This document shows positions 8,646 through 16,033 of a stretch of DNA of 48,259 bases, piece after piece. Under the pieces are notes generated by a model. That model did no database searches. It saw nothing but the letters and a program-made list of their open reading frames with translations, and was not told the DNA's origin. This DNA is from Gammaproteobacteria bacterium (GTDB taxonomy: Bacteria > Pseudomonadota > Gammaproteobacteria > Enterobacterales > Kangiellaceae). Position 1 is the stretch's first letter, and each line of letters begins with the position of its first letter. A program made the translations under genes and the position numbers. Location of the stretch: positions 1 through 48,259 of the forward strand of contig JABXHY010000064.1 in the NCBI GenBank assembly GCA_013373375.1, read 5' to 3'.

Positions 8646-9338
8646 TTAACCGCACTTACTGTCACCGCAGTTTAAGCAGGTCATACAGCCATCCATCAAG
8701 ATAGAGGCTTTTACCATACACTTGTTGCAAAGTTGAGCGCCGTCAGGAAAGTCAGAGCTGGATGCTTCAGCTGCGACTGCCTGGGCTGCCTCAAACTGCT
8801 CGCGTTTTTCAGCGATAAGTTTTTGCTGATGCTCATCCAATCCGTCATCTTTAAGTAAACCGATCATTTTCAAGTGAGACTCAATAGCTTCACCAATTTC
8901 AGCAACCAATGATGGCATAAAGCGACCACCACGTTTGAAGTAACCGCCTTTCGGGTCAAATACAGCTTTAAGCTCTTCTGCTAAGAAAGTGCAGTCACCG
9001 CCTTTTCTAAATACCGCAGACACAACTCGAGTTAACGCAACGACCCACTGGAAATGATCCATGTTCTTTGAGTTAATAAATATCTCGAAAGGGCGTCGAA
9101 GCTCGTGTTCTGTACCTGGATTCAACACCATGTCATTAATTGTCACGTAAAGTGCGTGTTCTGATAATGGTGTTTTAATTTTGTAAGTTGAGCCGAGTAG
9201 CATTTCTGGTCGCTCAACGCTTTCGTGCATTTGAACGATTTCAGCCGTCTTTTTTTCAACTTCTACTGGAGCTGCAACTTCTTCTTCAGCTTTCTTTACT
9301 TTATAGCCAACAATCGGCTTTTCAATTTTGTGTACCAT
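8646..9338 (-). CDS. nrdJb: class II ribonucleotide reductase, C-terminal part NrdJb
   Basis: Supplies the C-terminal segment of a split adenosylcobalamin-dependent ribonucleotide reductase, as in Pseudomonas aeruginosa NrdJa/NrdJb. The 230 aa end in a cysteine-rich tail, CNKCMVKASILMDGCMTCLN followed by CGDSKCG, resembling the redox-active or zinc-ribbon tails that re-reduce the active-site disulfide. The N-terminal ~50 residues are Glu/Lys-rich and probably flexible. I use ATG 9338 (MVHKIEK), because GGAAGGA lies 7 bases before it; an in-frame TTG at 9356 lacks such a site. It follows nrdJa by 26 bases in the same operon. Confidence 0.92.
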   Translation of the reverse strand: MVHKIEKPIVGYKVKKAEEEVAAPVEVEKKTAEIVQMHESVERPEMLLGSTYKIKTPLSEHALYVTINDMVLNPGTEHELRRPFEIFINSKNMDHFQWVVALTRVVSAVFRKGGDCTFLAEELKAVFDPKGGYFKRGGRFMPSLVAEIGEAIESHLKMIGLLKDDGLDEHQQKLIAEKREQFEAAQAVAAEASSSDFPDGAQLCNKCMVKASILMDGCMTCLNCGDSKCG

Positions 9339-9364
9339 GATAAATTCCTTCCGCAACTGTGGCG

Positions 9365-11512
9365 TTAAAGTTTGCCGTAATAGCCTTCTTTAAGTGCATC
9401 AAATAAATTTGCTGCAGTATGCACTTCACCGTCGTATTCAATTTCTTCGTTACCTTTCACTTCCATAGTGGTGCCATCTTCTAAAGTGAACTGGTAAGTC
9501 GTATTTTCTAAATCTTTTTCTTTAACTAAAACGCCCTGGAATACTTCTGGATTAAAGCGGAAAGTGGTACATCCTTTTAATCCTTGCTCGTAAGCGTATA
9601 AGTAAATGTCTTTAAATTCTTCGTAATCGAAATCTGTTGGAACGTTTGCTGTTTTCGAAATAGATGAATCGATCCATTTTTGCGCCGCAGCCTGAATATC
9701 AACGTGCTGCTTTGGCTTAATATCGTCTGAAGTGATGAAGTATTCTGGTAACTTTTCATCTTCATTTTCAGTAAATGGCATTGCTTTTGGGTTGACCATT
9801 GCACGGTATGCCAAAAGTTCGTAAGAGAATACATCTACCTTTTCTTTCGATTTTTTGCCCGCTCGAATTACATTACGAGAATAGTGGTGAGCGAAACTTG
9901 GCTCGATTCCGTTACTGGCGTTGTTCGCTAGCGACAGTGAGATAGTACCGGTTGGTGCAATTGAAGAGTGATGACTAAAACGCGCACCAACTTCTGCAAG
10001 TTCTGCAACTAACTCTGGCTCTTCTTGTGCAACTTGCTGCATATAACGGCTGTATTTCGCGTGGAGAACTTTACCTTTAATTTTATCGCCAACTTTAATG
10101 CCGTCTTTTTTCATTTCTGGGCGTTTACGAAGCATTTCACCCGTGACTTTAAAGTCTTGTTCCATAACTGGAGCTGGGCCTTTTTCTTTTGCTAAGTCGA
10201 GCGCCGTACGCCAACCTTCAAGAGCAAGTTCTTTGGTTACTTTTTCGGTGAACTCAACGGAATCTTCAGCACCATATTTTTTCTGCAGCATGGTTAAAGT
10301 GGAGCCTAATCCTAGATAACCCATACCGTGTCGACGCTTATTTAAAATTTCATTGCGCTGACCTTCTAACGGCAATCCATTAATTTCAACAACGTTGTCG
10401 AGCATACGAGTAAAAATTCGAACCGCTTTACGGAATTTGTCCCAGTCAAATTCTGCTTTTTCGGTGAAAGGGTTTTTAACAAACTTGGTTAAGTTTACTG
10501 AGCCGAGCAAACAAGAACCATAAGGTGGTAAAGGTTGCTCACCACATGGGTTAGTGGCGCGAATATTTTCACAGAACCAGTTGTTATTCATTTCGTTAAC
10601 TTTATCGATCAAAATAAATCCTGGCTCGGCATAGTCGTAAGTTGCCGACATAATCATATTCCATAAGTTTTTCGCTTTGATTGACTTATGAATGCGACAA
10701 GCGACACGACCTTCTTTGTCTGTGATATAGCCTTCTTTTACTGGCCAGTCACGCCAAATGACTTGATCTTTATTTTTTAAATCTATGTTATCAACTTGAA
10801 CTTCTTTTTCAGTTAACGGGAATCCAAGATGCCAATCTTCATCGTTGATGACAGCCTGCATAAATTCGTTGGTGATCAGCAATGACAAATTAAACTGACG
10901 CAGTCTTCCATTTTCTCGTTTTGCACGAATGAAATCCATTACATCAGGATGACCTACTTCGAAAGTAGCCATTTGTGCACCACGGCGCCCTCCGGCACTG
11001 GATACGGTGAAACACATTTTGTCGTAGATATCCATAAAGGAGAGGGGACCAGAAGTGTAAGCGCCGGCACCTGAAACATAAGCATTTTTAGGACGAAGTG
11101 TTGAGTATTCGTATCCGATACCGCAGCCTGCTTTTAATGTGAGGCCTGCTTCGTGAACTTTTTCCAAGATGTCATCCATTGAATCGTCAATGGTGCCTGA
11201 AACAGTACAGTTGATGGTTGATGTTGCTGGCTTGTGCTCTTGTGCGCCAGCATTCGACATAATACGGCCTGCAGGGATAACACCATTGCGAAGTGCCCAT
11301 AAGAACTGTTTATAACATTCTTCTTGTTTATCTTTCGATTCGACTGTTGCAAGTGCTTGAGCAACACGCTGATAGGTGTCGTCAATAGTTTCATCGACTG
11401 GCGAGCCGTCCTTTGCCTTCAACCGATATTTGGTGTCCCAAATGTCGACTGAAGTGGCTTGCAGCTCAATGTCGAAGTTACTGGCTTCTATTTGTTTTTT
11501 TAAGGCAGTCAT
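9365..11512 (-). CDS. nrdJa: class II (B12-dependent) ribonucleotide reductase catalytic part NrdJa
   Basis: Reduces ribonucleotides to deoxyribonucleotides using adenosylcobalamin, independent of oxygen. 715 aa, close to Pseudomonas NrdJa. Seen in order: NCTVSGTIDDSMDDI with the first active-site Cys; AGCGIGYEYSTLRP; SSAGGRRGAQMA; FNLSLLITNEFM; then the finger-loop NPCGEQPLPPYGSCLLGSVN with the radical Cys. The C terminus lacks the cysteine tail, which is supplied by nrdJb. AAGGGA lies 8 bases before the ATG. Two NrdR-like boxes and a good promoter lie 135-190 bases upstream. I see no cobalamin riboswitch in the leader. Confidence 0.95.
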   Translation of the reverse strand: MTALKKQIEASNFDIELQATSVDIWDTKYRLKAKDGSPVDETIDDTYQRVAQALATVESKDKQEECYKQFLWALRNGVIPAGRIMSNAGAQEHKPATSTINCTVSGTIDDSMDDILEKVHEAGLTLKAGCGIGYEYSTLRPKNAYVSGAGAYTSGPLSFMDIYDKMCFTVSSAGGRRGAQMATFEVGHPDVMDFIRAKRENGRLRQFNLSLLITNEFMQAVINDEDWHLGFPLTEKEVQVDNIDLKNKDQVIWRDWPVKEGYITDKEGRVACRIHKSIKAKNLWNMIMSATYDYAEPGFILIDKVNEMNNNWFCENIRATNPCGEQPLPPYGSCLLGSVNLTKFVKNPFTEKAEFDWDKFRKAVRIFTRMLDNVVEINGLPLEGQRNEILNKRRHGMGYLGLGSTLTMLQKKYGAEDSVEFTEKVTKELALEGWRTALDLAKEKGPAPVMEQDFKVTGEMLRKRPEMKKDGIKVGDKIKGKVLHAKYSRYMQQVAQEEPELVAELAEVGARFSHHSSIAPTGTISLSLANNASNGIEPSFAHHYSRNVIRAGKKSKEKVDVFSYELLAYRAMVNPKAMPFTENEDEKLPEYFITSDDIKPKQHVDIQAAAQKWIDSSISKTANVPTDFDYEEFKDIYLYAYEQGLKGCTTFRFNPEVFQGVLVKEKDLENTTYQFTLEDGTTMEVKGNEEIEYDGEVHTAANLFDALKEGYYGKL

Positions 11513-11646
11513 GGCATTCGTCCCTTCGCTGTTGTTTGTGTCTATTTGTGTATAACTCTGTTGAAAAACTGAACATATTTTGTGGAAGCCCGGTGCACGT
11601 TTTTAGAAGAAACGGCAACTAGATATAGGTGCTTTCCAAAGGATGG

Positions 11647-11704
11647 ACACAATATATAGGATCTGAAATTCACTGACAAACAAATTTATCACCAGATATG
11701 GTGC
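11647..11704 (-). promoter_or_regulatory. nrdJ promoter with two NrdR-box-like operators
   Basis: Box 1, ACACAATATATAGGAT (11647-11662), matches 14 of 16 positions of the NrdR consensus acaCwATATaTwGtgt as I recall it. Box 2, TCACCAGATATGGTGC (11689-11704), keeps the conserved core and is nearly palindromic. Their centres are 42 bp apart, about four helical turns. On the minus strand TTGTCA (11674-11679), 17 bp and TATATT (11651-11656) form a strong promoter whose -10 lies inside box 1, while box 2 is just upstream of the -35. This is the geometry expected for NrdR repression. Confidence 0.8.
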
Positions 11705-11836
11705 AGTATGGAGCAATATTTCGCTATATCTTTGAATATACTGAAAAAATAAAAAAAAAATTAAATTTATTGAGATATTTAAAGATCAGTGCTACCCCTT
11801 TTTGTGGAATTTTTGACGAAGTATAAAAGTAAAAAA

Positions 11837-11846
11837 TTGGTATTCT
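11837..11846 (+). promoter_or_regulatory. extended -10 promoter candidate for epmC
   Basis: TTGGTATTCT contains a TG one base before TATTCT, the extended -10 form, 57 bases before the epmC ATG. The surrounding 13 bases AATTGGTATTCTG recur exactly at 13859-13871, before the small RNA. No good -35 is at the right distance. Confidence 0.45.
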
Positions 11847-11902
11847 GAATTGATTTATTTAGAATATCGCAGCCTTATATTTCACCTTCTTTTAGTTGCA
11901 AA

Positions 11903-12529
11903 ATGAGCATGACGCCAAACGCAGAAAAAAATAAGCTAAAAATTGTACAGCGAGTTTTTAACCAGTTGTTTGAAACGACCTTAAATACTCGCCTGGAATT
12001 TGGTTTTGAAGAACCTTTTTATTTGGCGTCGAATCAAGAAGGCCGCTCGGTTATTCAGTCTCGATACGACTATTTATCCAGCGCCTTGCACGAAATTGCT
12101 CACTGGTGTATTGCTGGAGATGCTCGAAGAGAGGTGGACGACTACGGCTACTGGTACGAACCTGATGGTCGATCCGATCAGCAGCAAGCTTTATTCGAGA
12201 AGGTTGAAGTTGAACCTCAGGCGATGGAATGGATATTGTCCGCGTGTTGTCAGCACGAATTTAATTTTTCGGCCGATAATTTGGAGGGAGACGTTACCTT
12301 GTCTGAAGCGTTTACGGAGGCTGTGACTGCCAAAGTCGCAGAATTTTGGCAAGAGGGTTTATCAAAGCGATCAGACATGCTCGTAAGGGCATTAAGTGAG
12401 CAGTTTTATGATCGAGATTGCCAATTGCCGTTATCTTTAGACATAATTTATGCTTACTTGAAAGATTCAGCGCCGTTATCAAAATCCATTCTACAACTAT
12501 CATCAAATATCGAGGCAAAATTTGTTTAA
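11903..12529 (+). CDS. epmC: elongation factor P hydroxylase EpmC
   Basis: Hydroxylates the beta-lysylated lysine of EF-P, the last step of the EpmA/EpmB/EpmC pathway that helps ribosomes through proline stretches. Recognised by ALHEIAHWCIAGDARR (about residues 62-77, metal-binding HEIAH) and DYGYWYEPDGRSDQQQALFE, hallmarks of the YfcM family. 208 aa, slightly longer than E. coli YfcM. epmA, epmB and efp are not in the window. Its last 8 bases overlap the next gene. Confidence 0.92.
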   Translation: MSMTPNAEKNKLKIVQRVFNQLFETTLNTRLEFGFEEPFYLASNQEGRSVIQSRYDYLSSALHEIAHWCIAGDARREVDDYGYWYEPDGRSDQQQALFEKVEVEPQAMEWILSACCQHEFNFSADNLEGDVTLSEAFTEAVTAKVAEFWQEGLSKRSDMLVRALSEQFYDRDCQLPLSLDIIYAYLKDSAPLSKSILQLSSNIEAKFV

Positions 12530-13649
12530 ACTAGGTTTTCTCGTTAACCCTTATGCTGGTATTGGTGGGAGTGTCGCACTCAAAGGAAGTGATGGGGCTG
12601 AAATTCGTGAAGAAGCGTTGAAGCGAGGAGCAAAACTGCTTGCAGCAACAAAGGCTAAGATTGCTTTGAGTCAATTAAACGATAAGGCAAAAGAACAAAT
12701 TTGCCTGTATGTACCAAGCGGCCCTATGGGCGAAGATATTGCTCGAGAATTAGGTTTTGATTGCAAAATTATTGCGCATACCAATCAACCCAGCGAGTCT
12801 GATGATACCCGCTCGGCTGTTCAGGCGATGGAGCAACAAGGGGTCGATTTAATTTTATTTGCAGGGGGAGATGGTACTGCTCGAGATGTATTTGCAGTGT
12901 TAGAACAGGGTATTCCTGTTTTGGGTATTCCCGCAGGATGTAAAATTCACTCAGGCGTCTATGCCGTCACGCCAAAAGCAGCTGGTGTTTTAATCAGTCA
13001 ATTAGTAGATGGTCACTTGTTAAGTTTACGTGAAGCTTCGGTGATGGATATCGACGAGCAGGCATTTCGGCAAGGAGTAGTGAAAGCTCGTAATTTTGGC
13101 AGCATGACGGTGCCAGATTCTTTGCAATTTGTTCAAGCTACCAAGCAAGGAGGGCGAGAGGTTGAGTCCATGGTGCTCGACGATATTGCTGCAGACGTCG
13201 TCGAATATTTAGAACCTGACACCTATTACGCGATTGGCTCTGGTTCAACTTGTGCTCATATTATGGCCGAGCTTGGGTTGGATAATACCTTGCTTGGAGT
13301 CGATGTTATTAAAAACGGAGCACTTGTTTTACAGGATGTCACGGCGCAACAGTTGCTGGAATTAAGTGAAAAAGAACCGCTTGAAATTTTTATTACGTTA
13401 ATTGGTGGTCAGGGACATATTATTGGTCGCGGTAACCAACAGATTTCGGCTGACGTAATACGATCGGTTGGTTGGGAGCGCATTCATATTATAGCTACCA
13501 AGTCTAAATTAACTGCCCTTGAAGGCAGACCTCTCATAGTCGATTCTGGCGACTCCGATCTGGACGATGCTCTTGTTGGAACTAAGCGAGTAATCACCGG
13601 ATATCATGACTCTGTGATATATCGCGTTGGACTTGATTACGAATCTTAA
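12522..13649 (+). CDS. ATP-NAD/AcoX kinase family protein
   Basis: Member of the ATP-NAD kinase superfamily (COG3199 type), 375 aa, distinct from the housekeeping NadK of about 290 aa. Visible are LGFLVNPYAGIGGSVALKG at the N terminus, LILFAGGDGTARDVF (GGDGT nucleotide-binding motif, about residues 107-121) and GIPAGCKIHSGVYAVTPKAA. The substrate is unknown; an NAD or sugar/lipid kinase role is possible. It starts at a TTG that overlaps the epmC stop by 8 bases, with GAGG about 7 bases upstream, so expression is probably coupled to epmC. Confidence 0.82.
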   Translation: MFKLGFLVNPYAGIGGSVALKGSDGAEIREEALKRGAKLLAATKAKIALSQLNDKAKEQICLYVPSGPMGEDIARELGFDCKIIAHTNQPSESDDTRSAVQAMEQQGVDLILFAGGDGTARDVFAVLEQGIPVLGIPAGCKIHSGVYAVTPKAAGVLISQLVDGHLLSLREASVMDIDEQAFRQGVVKARNFGSMTVPDSLQFVQATKQGGREVESMVLDDIAADVVEYLEPDTYYAIGSGSTCAHIMAELGLDNTLLGVDVIKNGALVLQDVTAQQLLELSEKEPLEIFITLIGGQGHIIGRGNQQISADVIRSVGWERIHIIATKSKLTALEGRPLIVDSGDSDLDDALVGTKRVITGYHDSVIYRVGLDYES

Positions 13650-13812
13650 CTGCCAATCAAATAAGTTAGGTGTCTCGCCTGCGAGCTTGTGAGCATTGTC
13701 TCAACTGGTATAAAGTCATTGTGGGTAGTGCAAATAAGATAAAGCAATTTTGGCTTTGGATAAATTACCTAAGTATCTGTTTATATTGAGAAATGGGTCA
13801 ATTTTAAGAGTC

Positions 13813-13829
13813 TGTATGAAATTCATACA
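13813..13829. promoter_or_regulatory. 17-bp palindrome upstream of the small RNA, possible activator site
   Basis: TGTATGAA-A-TTCATACA is a perfect odd palindrome. It resembles the GacA/UvrY upstream activating sequence (TGTAAG-N6-CTTACA), but with T/A at the fifth arm position and one base shorter. Its centre is about 55 bases before the predicted start of the RNA, the distance typical for that activator. No strong -35 lies between, as expected for an activator-dependent promoter. Confidence 0.5.
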
Positions 13830-13862
13830 AGCAAAAAGTATCTATTTTTTTCTCGGCGAATT

Positions 13863-13870
13863 GGTATTCT
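13863..13870 (+). promoter_or_regulatory. -10 region for the small RNA
   Basis: TATTCT at 13865-13870 lies within TTGGTATTCT, an extended -10 pattern. It would start transcription near 13876-13878, at the base of the first hairpin. Confidence 0.5.
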
Positions 13871-13875
13871 GTATT

Positions 13876-14006
13876 TGTGTTCAGGGAGAACATATCACGG
13901 ATGAGAGCAAAGGATGCAAACCTTAGGGAAAGACGGAACGCTTGATTGAAAGGGATTGACCAAGCACTTTTGATATGAGCACAAGGCGGCAGGATGCCGC
14001 CTTTTT
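13876..14006 (+). ncRNA. probable CsrB/RsmZ-type CsrA-sequestering small RNA
   Basis: About 130 bases in the gap between two convergent genes, with its own -10 region and terminator. Seven GGA motifs occur (near 13884, 13899, 13911, 13925, 13935, 13950 and 13991). Most sit in loops: GTGTTC-AGGGA-GAACAT (6-7 bp stem, 13877-13893), TCA-CGGA-TGA, GCA-AAGGA-TGC, CTT-AGGGA-AAG, a GCTTG...CAAGC stem around AGGGATT, and the terminator loop in the context CAGGATG, the CsrB repeat consensus. Size and arrangement match RsmZ/RsmY/CsrB RNAs, which titrate the translational regulator CsrA/RsmA. The boundaries are predicted. No ORF explains this segment. CsrA itself is not in the window. Confidence 0.75.
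13983..14006 (+). terminator. rho-independent terminator of the small RNA
   Basis: AAGGCGGC-AGGAT-GCCGCCTT followed by a T run. The GC-rich perfect stem has a U tract only on the plus strand. It lies about 335 bases after the nearest plus-strand gene, which argues for a separate short transcript. Confidence 0.93.
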
Positions 14007-14038
14007 CATTTTAAAACCGATAAACTTTCAAACGACGA

Positions 14039-15904
14039 TCACCAGCCGCACTGTCTATTTTTGTTTTGCTCATCTAACCAAGTTTTTAAAGGCGCAAAAT
14101 AATCGAGCACTGCAGTAGCATCCATTTGGCCACTTCCTGTCATTGTTTCTAGAGCTTCCTGCCATGGACGACTTTGTCCCATCTCGAGCATTGCTTTTAG
14201 TTTTTCGCCAGCGGCTTTATTGTTGTAAATAGAACAACGGTGGAGAGGGCCCTGATGACCTGACAACTTACACAATTCGCGATGGAACTGAAACTGTAAT
14301 ACATGAGCCAAAAAGTAACGCGAGTAAGGCGTATTTCCTGGGATATGATATTTAGCGCCTGGATCAAAATCTGCTTCGGTTCTTGCAACAGGAGCTTTCA
14401 CGCCTTGATATTTTTCGCGTAACTGCCACCAACCTTGATTGTACTGATCTGGGCCTAGCTCGCCGCTGAACACTTTCCAACGCCATTGATCAACCATCAA
14501 TCCAAACGGTAGAAAGGCAATTTTATCCATTGCTGTTCGCATTAAAAACGGTAAATCACCAGAGGAATCCGGTTCAGATTCAATCAGTCCAATTTCTTTT
14601 AAATACTTAGGAGTAATCGATAAAGCGATGGTATCGCCAATGGCCTCATGAAAACCATCGTTAGCACTTCCGCGATATAGCATTGGCTGTGTCAGGTTGT
14701 AAGCGCGTTGATAGAAGTTGTGGCCTAATTCATGATGGATGGTTTTAAAGTCTTCTTCATTGACGTTAATGCACATCTTCATCCGATAATCTTCAGTGGT
14801 AATGTCCCATGCACTGGCGTGACATACCACATCTCTGTCTTGCGGCTTTACAAATTGCGAACGAGTCCAGAAAGTATCGGGTAGCGGTTTAAATCCCAGT
14901 GACGTGAAGAATCCTTCGGCTTGTCGCGTCATGCTGATGGCATCATACTTTTTCGCGGTTAACCGTTCAGTAACGTCGATACCTGAACCACCCTCAGGAG
15001 CCACTAACGGATATATGTTACCCCAAGACTGTGCCCACATATTACCTAAAAGGTGAGCTGGGATAGGTTCTTGGTTATTGACAACCTCATTACCGTATTT
15101 ATCGCTCAGCTTTGCTCGAACGTGACAATGCAAAGCCTCATATAAAGGTTTTACCTGACCCCATACACGATCCATTTCTGCTGCGAATTCATCAGGTGAC
15201 ATATCATAGTTTGACCGCCACATTGAACCTAGATCGGTGAAACCTAGGTCTTGCGCACCTTCGTTAGCGATTTCTACCAAGCGTTGATACAGAGGTTTCA
15301 TTTGCGGTGATACTTTTCGCCAGTCCGTCCAAGCTTTGAGAAGAGCTTGAGGATCATCCGACTCAGAAATCGTTTTTGATAGTTCTCCTAGGTCGTATTG
15401 AGCGCCATCTTCTGTTCTTCCTGAACCGTACATTCCGGTGAGCTGACTTTCTATGGAGGCGAGTTCTGCGGCTTTTTGCGGCTGATTCGCTGGTGCTGGC
15501 AAGGTTAGCTTCAAGCGTAATAATTTTAATTTACGCTCAACATCGTAGGGTAGGTCGAGTCCATTAAATTTTGCCGCTTGATTCGCGAGCTCTATACCGA
15601 GCAATTTTGATTCTTTGTTTGCTTTTGACTCTAAATATTGTGAATCGACACTAATATAGGTTTGAGCAATCCACGCTGATTTCGATAAGTACTCATAAAT
15701 GTCATCAATTTGCTGTTCAGCCTTTGTCACGAACTCTTTCGCATCTTGAACACTAGGAGCTGAATTAACTGGTGGCAAAGGTGATGGTTTATCGTTCGAA
15801 GAAGGGGCGTTCTGCTCGCAACCGATTACCAGCAAACTTGCGATAATGGCAGCGTAGCTGGACTTCAAAAATTTTGTATTAAAGTTGTTATGTTTGTTAG
15901 ACAT
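14039..15904 (-). CDS. M2 family (ACE-like) dipeptidyl carboxypeptidase lipoprotein
   Basis: Zinc metallopeptidase related to angiotensin-converting enzyme, 621 aa. The N terminus has a basic start, a hydrophobic stretch and a lipobox ending VIGC (Cys about residue 29), followed by a Pro/Ser-rich linker, so it should be a periplasmic, probably outer-membrane-anchored lipoprotein. The zinc site is TIHHELGHNFYQRAY (HELGH), with the third ligand in FHEAIGDTIALS downstream. HIPGNTPYSRYFLAHVLQFQ near the C terminus matches the chloride- and substrate-binding region of ACE homologues. It probably trims dipeptides from peptides. It stands alone, ending against the small RNA terminator. Confidence 0.93.
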   Translation of the reverse strand: MSNKHNNFNTKFLKSSYAAIIASLLVIGCEQNAPSSNDKPSPLPPVNSAPSVQDAKEFVTKAEQQIDDIYEYLSKSAWIAQTYISVDSQYLESKANKESKLLGIELANQAAKFNGLDLPYDVERKLKLLRLKLTLPAPANQPQKAAELASIESQLTGMYGSGRTEDGAQYDLGELSKTISESDDPQALLKAWTDWRKVSPQMKPLYQRLVEIANEGAQDLGFTDLGSMWRSNYDMSPDEFAAEMDRVWGQVKPLYEALHCHVRAKLSDKYGNEVVNNQEPIPAHLLGNMWAQSWGNIYPLVAPEGGSGIDVTERLTAKKYDAISMTRQAEGFFTSLGFKPLPDTFWTRSQFVKPQDRDVVCHASAWDITTEDYRMKMCINVNEEDFKTIHHELGHNFYQRAYNLTQPMLYRGSANDGFHEAIGDTIALSITPKYLKEIGLIESEPDSSGDLPFLMRTAMDKIAFLPFGLMVDQWRWKVFSGELGPDQYNQGWWQLREKYQGVKAPVARTEADFDPGAKYHIPGNTPYSRYFLAHVLQFQFHRELCKLSGHQGPLHRCSIYNNKAAGEKLKAMLEMGQSRPWQEALETMTGSGQMDATAVLDYFAPLKTWLDEQNKNRQCGW

Positions 15905-16033
15905 GATCGAAGTACCTGCAGTTTTAAGGTGGCATGCAGGTTAAACAGCCTATAAAAAAAGTTCAAGCGCTTTACATACTGGTTGCACCAAAGATTATCA
16001 ATCCGCTAGCATAGCGACTTCGCAAAATGAACC

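Larger units (their letters stand above)
11513..11902. other. divergent regulatory region between nrdJa and epmC
   Basis: 390 bases without an ORF. The left two thirds hold the nrdJ promoter and NrdR-like boxes (listed separately) and a leader of about 130 bases. The right third is very AT-rich, with runs of A near 11746-11760, and holds the epmC promoter candidate with an extended -10 (TTGGTATTCT, 11837-11846). An inverted repeat CAGTAT...ATACTG spans about 11704-11742. Confidence 0.6.

Noticed and set aside
9338-9367. nrdJa/nrdJb split as a sequencing frameshift
   Set aside because: There is a proper stop, a 26-base spacer and a separate ribosome binding site, and the same split is known in Pseudomonas.
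11513-11650. Cobalamin riboswitch in the nrdJ leader
   Set aside because: The leader is only about 130 bases and I see no B12-box-like conserved segment; control by NrdR boxes explains the region better.
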